DNA of 5,043 nucleotides from an uncultured bacterium (GTDB taxonomy: Bacteria; Patescibacteriota; Patescibacteriia; CAIQCM01): the NCBI GenBank assembly GCA_903870305.1, contig CAIQCM010000081.1, positions 1 through 5,043 on the forward strand, given 5' to 3'. Position 1 is the first letter of the stretch. Each line of letters begins with the position of its first letter. The notes beneath the pieces were generated by a model that saw only the letters and a list, made by a program, of their open reading frames with translations, ran no database searches and was not told the origin of the DNA. Shown piece after piece: positions 3,880-5,043 of the stretch. A program made the translations under genes and the position numbers.

Positions 3880-5043
3880 CTAGCGAACTAGGAGCGCGAC
3901 GATGAGGAGGGCGACGATGTTGATGATCTTGATCATCGGGTTGATCGCCGGGCCGGCGGTGTCCTTGTACGGATCGCCGACGGTATCTCCCGTGACCGCG
4001 GCTTGGTGGGCGAACGAGCCCTTGCCGCCGTAGTTGCCGGCTTCAATGTATTTCTTGGCGTTGTCCCAAGCGGCCCCTCCCGTGGTCATGGAGATGGCGA
4101 CGAAAACGCCGGTGACAATGGAGCCGATCAAGAGTCCGCCCAGCGCTTCGGCGCCAAAGACCAATCCGACGAGTATCGGGGCGACGACCGGGATAAGCGC
4201 GGGCACGATCATTTGTTCAAGCGCGCCGCGGGTGACCACATCAACGCAGCGGGCGTAATCGGGCTTGGAAGTTCCTTCCATTATTCCCGGGATCTCCTTG
4301 AACTGGCGGCGCACTTCTTCGACAACGCGGCCGGCGGTTTTTCCCACGGCTTCCATGGCGCGGGACGCGAACAAGTAGGGGAGCAGGCCGCCGATGAAAA
4401 GGCCGATAATGACATGCGCGTCCCTGAGGTCGAAGCTGATCGCTTTGCCGCGCGCGACGAATTCTTGCGTGAACGAAGCAAAGAGCACAAGCGAAGCGAG
4501 CGCGGCCGAGCCAATGGCATAGCCCTTGGTGACGGCCTTGGTCGTGTTTCCGACCGCATCCAACGGGTCGGTCACGGCGCGTACTTCTTCGGGCATGCCG
4601 GACATTTCCGCGATGCCGCCGGCGTTATCGGTGATCGGGCCAAAGGCGTCGATCGCCACCACGATACCGGTCATTGAAAGCATGGACATGGCGGCTACCG
4701 CGATGCCGAATAATCCGCCCAGCCAGTTGGCGAAGAGAATGGCGGCGACGATCACGACGATCGGCCAAGCGGTCGACTTCATGGAAACAGCGAGACCGGC
4801 GATGATGTTCGTGCCGTGTCCGGTGGTCGAGGCCTTGGCAATGTCGCGCACCGGCGCGTATTTGGTCGAAGTGTAATAGTCGGTGATGACGACAATGGCG
4901 CCGGTGACCGCGAGGCCGACGACGGCGCACCAAAAGAGCGAGAGCGGGTTCGCAACAACGCCGTCCATGTAGCGCGGAATGACGACCCAGAAGGCCATGA
5001 GCGCGAGCAAGCCGGCTGCGGCCAAACCTTTATAGAGTGCGCC
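3880..5043 (-). CDS. hppA: Membrane-bound proton-translocating pyrophosphatase, C-terminal part (5' end outside window)
   Basis: This enzyme couples hydrolysis of pyrophosphate to ion pumping across the cytoplasmic membrane. The 387 visible residues are the C-terminal half or somewhat more of a protein usually near 650-750 residues; the frame runs off the window edge (GALYKGL at the start). Family motifs are intact, numbered from the first visible residue: [16 protein letters not shown] (about 132-147), [13 protein letters not shown] (about 158-170), [13 protein letters not shown] (about 322-334) and [18 protein letters not shown] (about 352-369). The Asp and Lys residues in them bind Mg-pyrophosphate. 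About eight or nine hydrophobic membrane segments are visible, ending in a helix just before the TAG stop. The GNTTKAVT motif has Lys and, three residues later, Thr; both mark the K+-independent, proton-pumping subfamily. It has its own terminator and lies upstream of tig, but is probably not co-transcribed with it. Confidence 0.96.
   Translation of the reverse strand, partial: GALYKGLAAAGLLALMAFWVVIPRYMDGVVANPLSLFWCAVVGLAVTGAIVVITDYYTSTKYAPVRDIAKASTTGHGTNIIAGLAVSMKSTAWPIVVIVAAILFANWLGGLFGIAVAAMSMLSMTGIVVAIDAFGPITDNAGGIAEMSGMPEEVRAVTDPLDAVGNTTKAVTKGYAIGSAALASLVLFASFTQEFVARGKAISFDLRDAHVIIGLFIGGLLPYLFASRAMEAVGKTAGRVVEEVRRQFKEIPGIMEGTSKPDYARCVDVVTRGALEQMIVPALIPVVAPILVGLVFGAEALGGLLIGSIVTGVFVAISMTTGGAAWDNAKKYIEAGNYGGKGSFAHQAAVTGDTVGDPYKDTAGPAINPMIKIINIVALLIVALLVR

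Noticed and set aside
4003..4677. Open frame of 224 codons on the + strand opposite hppA
   Set aside because: It is antisense to conserved pyrophosphatase motifs, has a low-complexity Gly/Asp/His-rich translation and no ribosome binding site.
22..5043. Recoded TGA, because none of the six genes ends in TGA (two TAA, four TAG)
   Set aside because: No gene needs an in-frame TGA to stay open, and six stop codons are too few to show avoidance.
1..5043. CRISPR array, defence operon, toxin-antitoxin pair or tRNA
   Set aside because: No regularly spaced direct repeats, no cas or nuclease motifs and no cloverleaf were seen. The two small left-hand genes are separated by a strong terminator, unlike a toxin-antitoxin operon.

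Overview
The window most resembles a candidate-phyla (Patescibacteria/CPR-type) bacterial chromosome. This is an inference from small genes, large lineage-typical hypotheticals, several housekeeping genes without a Shine-Dalgarno sequence, and an H+-pumping pyrophosphatase beside trigger factor. No rRNA or taxonomic marker gene is present, so the assignment is tentative. No tRNA, rRNA, CRISPR array, transposase or phage gene was seen.

Left part (1-1343, + strand): two small unrecognised proteins of 165 and 176 residues, each with a strong Shine-Dalgarno sequence. Each is followed by an almost identical 51-base hairpin-plus-T-run terminator. The proteins align end to end at low identity, so the region reads as two tandem units of gene plus terminator, probably an old duplication. 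Between them lie a perfect inverted repeat and a plausible sigma-70 promoter for the second gene.

Middle (1344-1828): a convergent junction packed with secondary structure. It holds a perfect 13-bp-arm hairpin, an 88-base palindromic repeat of the dispersed 'GTCATTCCCGCG' type, and a minus-strand terminator. Next comes a minus-strand DUF167/YggU-family gene whose upstream AT-rich region is framed by a 16-bp inverted repeat.

Right part (1829-5043, all minus strand): in transcription order, hppA (membrane pyrophosphatase, 5' end outside the window), its terminator, a 124-bp element with terminal inverted repeats and a 4-bp flanking duplication, tig (trigger factor), and a small four-helix membrane protein. 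The tig promoter lies directly against the element and predicts an almost leaderless mRNA. hppA carries the Lys/Thr signature of K+-independent proton-pumping pyrophosphatases. The minus-strand genes appear to be independent or loosely linked units rather than a tight operon, because each gap contains a terminator, a repeat or a promoter.

The best candidates for something undescribed are the paralogous gene/terminator units on the left and the short inverted-repeat element in front of tig.
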